A stretch of 33,597 nt of DNA from Clostridiales bacterium. GTDB taxonomy: Bacteria; Bacillota; Clostridia; Lachnospirales; Lachnospiraceae. Position 1 is the stretch's first letter, and each line of letters begins with the position of its first letter. The notes under the pieces are model-generated. The model saw nothing but the letters and a program-made list of their open reading frames with translations. It was not told the DNA's origin and did no database searches. Where the stretch lies: the NCBI GenBank assembly GCA_012735495.1, contig JAAYHD010000036.1, positions 1 through 33,597 on the forward strand, written 5' to 3'. Below, piece after piece: positions 32,454 through 33,597 of the stretch. The translations under genes were made by a program, and so were the position numbers.

Positions 32454-33287
32454 TTATTTTGTCAACTTTCTCACTGGAACAGCTGTCCTTGCTCCCGTTG
32501 TCGGTTCCGCTCCCATCCCTAGATATGGTGCATCATCAGATCTTTCCCATCCAAACCGTTCAAAAGGATAATTTTCGATAGCTTCATTCACGATTCCGAT
32601 TGCAATAGGGGAATCGTTTGGATCCTCATATGGCATACCGTTAAAGTATAGATAAGTGCATGGTGGCAATTCTGCGATTTCATACCCGTCAGGAATAGGC
32701 TTGCAGTAATCCAATGGAACTTCAACGAAAAATGCGTAGCCATTTGTATTCGGTTTGATTAAGAATTGTGGCAAGCGCCCTCCAACTGCAGTATCAAACT
32801 TTTCGGGAATGCTGTTGAAAAAACCCTCCCATTCACAACCAACTTCTTCACATACTGAAAAGTAGTCGGTTGCATTATGACGCAGAAAAATCAGTTTTCT
32901 TGCCGGTCTTTCTACTACTGTTACCGTAACCGTTTGAGATACTTATTCATTCATCATAGGCTCTATGCCTCCTTTAAGTATGAAGTAGGCTTCAATGGGA
33001 TGTTGGACAAACCAGTTTATCGGTGGGATTTCGGAGTGATATTTTTGCGGTGTGAGCCCAAATTGCCGATAAAATGCCCTGGTAAATCCGTCATGTGAAT
33101 CAAAGCCGCTGCTTATTGCCACATTCACAACTTTTTCATTAAAAGACTGCAAGGTCTGTGCCGCTTTAGTAAGCCGAAGAGCGCGGATGGTCTCAAAAAG
33201 TGTCCTGCCCGTTAATTCTTTAAAAATCCGTGCGGCATGGTATTGAAATAAATGTAAGCCACGAAAATAGATCATCTTATAAAACAT
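32454..33287 (-). pseudogene. AraC/GyrI-like regulator split by one in-frame TAA
   Basis: Two frames belong together. The first (33287-32943) holds the second half of an AraC DNA-binding domain: QYHAARIFKELTGRTLFETI, RALRLTKAA, VAISSGFDSHDGFTRAFYRQ, FGLTPQKYHSE, NWFVQHPIEAYFILKGG. It stops at TAA 32943-32945. The same frame continues directly for 56 codons (VSQTVTVTVVERPARKLIFL, ATDYFSVCEEVGCEWEGFF) into the GyrI-like effector domain (LPQFLIKPNTNG, YEIAELPPCTYLYFNG, ending AVPVRKLTK). Remove the TAA and the protein is contiguous. The first HTH helix is also missing or replaced upstream of QYHAARIF, near a small repeat-bounded element. I call it a pseudogene; reading through one stop would restore only part of it. 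Confidence 0.85.
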
Positions 33288-33329
33288 CCATCCTGTTTCC
33301 TCAACTCTATTAAAAATTTCCGTTATCTA

Positions 33330-33436
33330 TTCTGTCAACTCAACCCTACCAATTTTTGGGTTCAAATTTTACCTCAAAAATAATCGTCGATTTGCTTCCA
33401 TGTACGTATTTTGGACATTTAGGTTGAGTAGACAAC
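33330..33436. mobile_element. 107-bp element with terminal inverted repeats (MITE-like)
   Basis: CTGTCAACTCAACC (33332-33345) and the complement of GGTTGAGTAGACAA (33422-33435) agree in 12 of 14 positions and face each other. The interior is A/T-rich with no gene. This is the form of a miniature inverted-repeat element or of IS ends left after internal deletion. It lies about 45 bases upstream of the damaged 5' end of the AraC-like gene. Confidence 0.45.
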
Positions 33437-33483
33437 TTGGATGTGCTTCCGGAAACCTAGTAAAATAAAGGCTTACAGCCGCG

Positions 33484-33597
33484 ATAGAGTAGAGCAGTGG
33501 GGTTTCCACCGCCCCCTCATCAAACCGTACATGCGATTTTCCCGCATACGGCTTTCCGATATTCTTCTTCCTTCAGCATTCAACCGCAAATACTTGC
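33484..33597 (-). mobile_element. Group II intron, 3' end with domains V and VI
   Basis: On the minus strand AAGCCGTATGCGG (from 33556), a GAAA-type loop and TCGCATGTACGGTTTG (to about 33522) form the 34-base domain V with its AGC triad and conserved GTACGGTT. Next comes a GC-rich hairpin (GCGGTGG/CCACTGC) with the adenosine-containing CTCTACTCTAT end of domain VI, placing the intron 3' border near 33484. The frame at 33560-33597 (KYLRLNAEGRRISES) may be the tail of the maturase gene or domain IV. The rest of the intron lies outside the window. Confidence 0.82.

Overview
The window looks like a chromosomal segment of a low-to-mid GC, anaerobic Gram-positive bacterium of the class Clostridia, probably a glycan-degrading Lachnospiraceae-like organism. 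The reasons are strong AGGAGG-type ribosome binding sites, frequent TTG/GTG starts, a T-box leader, indirect Asn-tRNA synthesis by GatCAB, a type III glutamine synthetase fragment, a GH74 lipoprotein and a GH130 phosphorylase locus. The organism assignment is inference; no rRNA or other marker gene is present.

Left part (1-14.4 kb). The 5' end of an ISLre2-type transposase lies at the left edge, followed by a MATE efflux gene. Next is the 3' two thirds of a type III glutamine synthetase gene that has lost its 5' end and sits behind the terminator of the aspS-gatC-gatA-gatB operon. That operon runs on the minus strand and starts with a complete T-box leader. Its specifier triplet reads AAC (Asn), and AspS carries the His typical of non-discriminating enzymes. 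The operon therefore looks like a dedicated Asn-tRNA(Asn) transamidation module controlled by uncharged tRNA-Asn. Upstream are the tail of an M56/BlaR1-like receptor, a ccdA plus TlpA-like thiol-redox pair, an AraC-family regulator and a PlsC-like acyltransferase with a zinc ribbon.

Middle (14.5-21.6 kb). This stretch mixes live genes with debris. Remnants of an MFS transporter and of an aminoglycoside-phosphotransferase-like kinase flank a large surface GH74 (xyloglucanase-type) lipoprotein. An HTH/membrane regulator and an ABC-permease-GntR (YtrA-type) operon with a palindromic operator follow. After these come pieces of at least three or four decayed genes, including a PD-(D/E)XK-like nuclease and a GNAT acetyltransferase.

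Right part (21.8-30.6 kb). An eight-gene minus-strand operon reads solute-binding protein, two permeases, a small lipoprotein, a 647-residue lipoprotein of no recognised family, GH130 phosphorylase, DUF1861-like protein, LacI regulator. It has a near-consensus promoter with a TGTAA/TTACA inverted repeat just downstream, and a strong terminator after lacI. It resembles a beta-mannoside (or related glycan) uptake and phosphorolysis system. The large unknown lipoprotein is the best candidate for a new extracellular glycan-active enzyme.

Right end (30.9-33.6 kb). An XRE regulator and a PNPOx-like protein form a small operon whose third gene, tag (3-methyladenine glycosylase I), is broken by two frameshifts. 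Beyond it are an IS256-type transposase remnant, an AraC/GyrI-like regulator split by a single in-frame TAA, a roughly 107-bp element with terminal inverted repeats, and the 3' end (domains V and VI) of a group II intron that continues out of the window.
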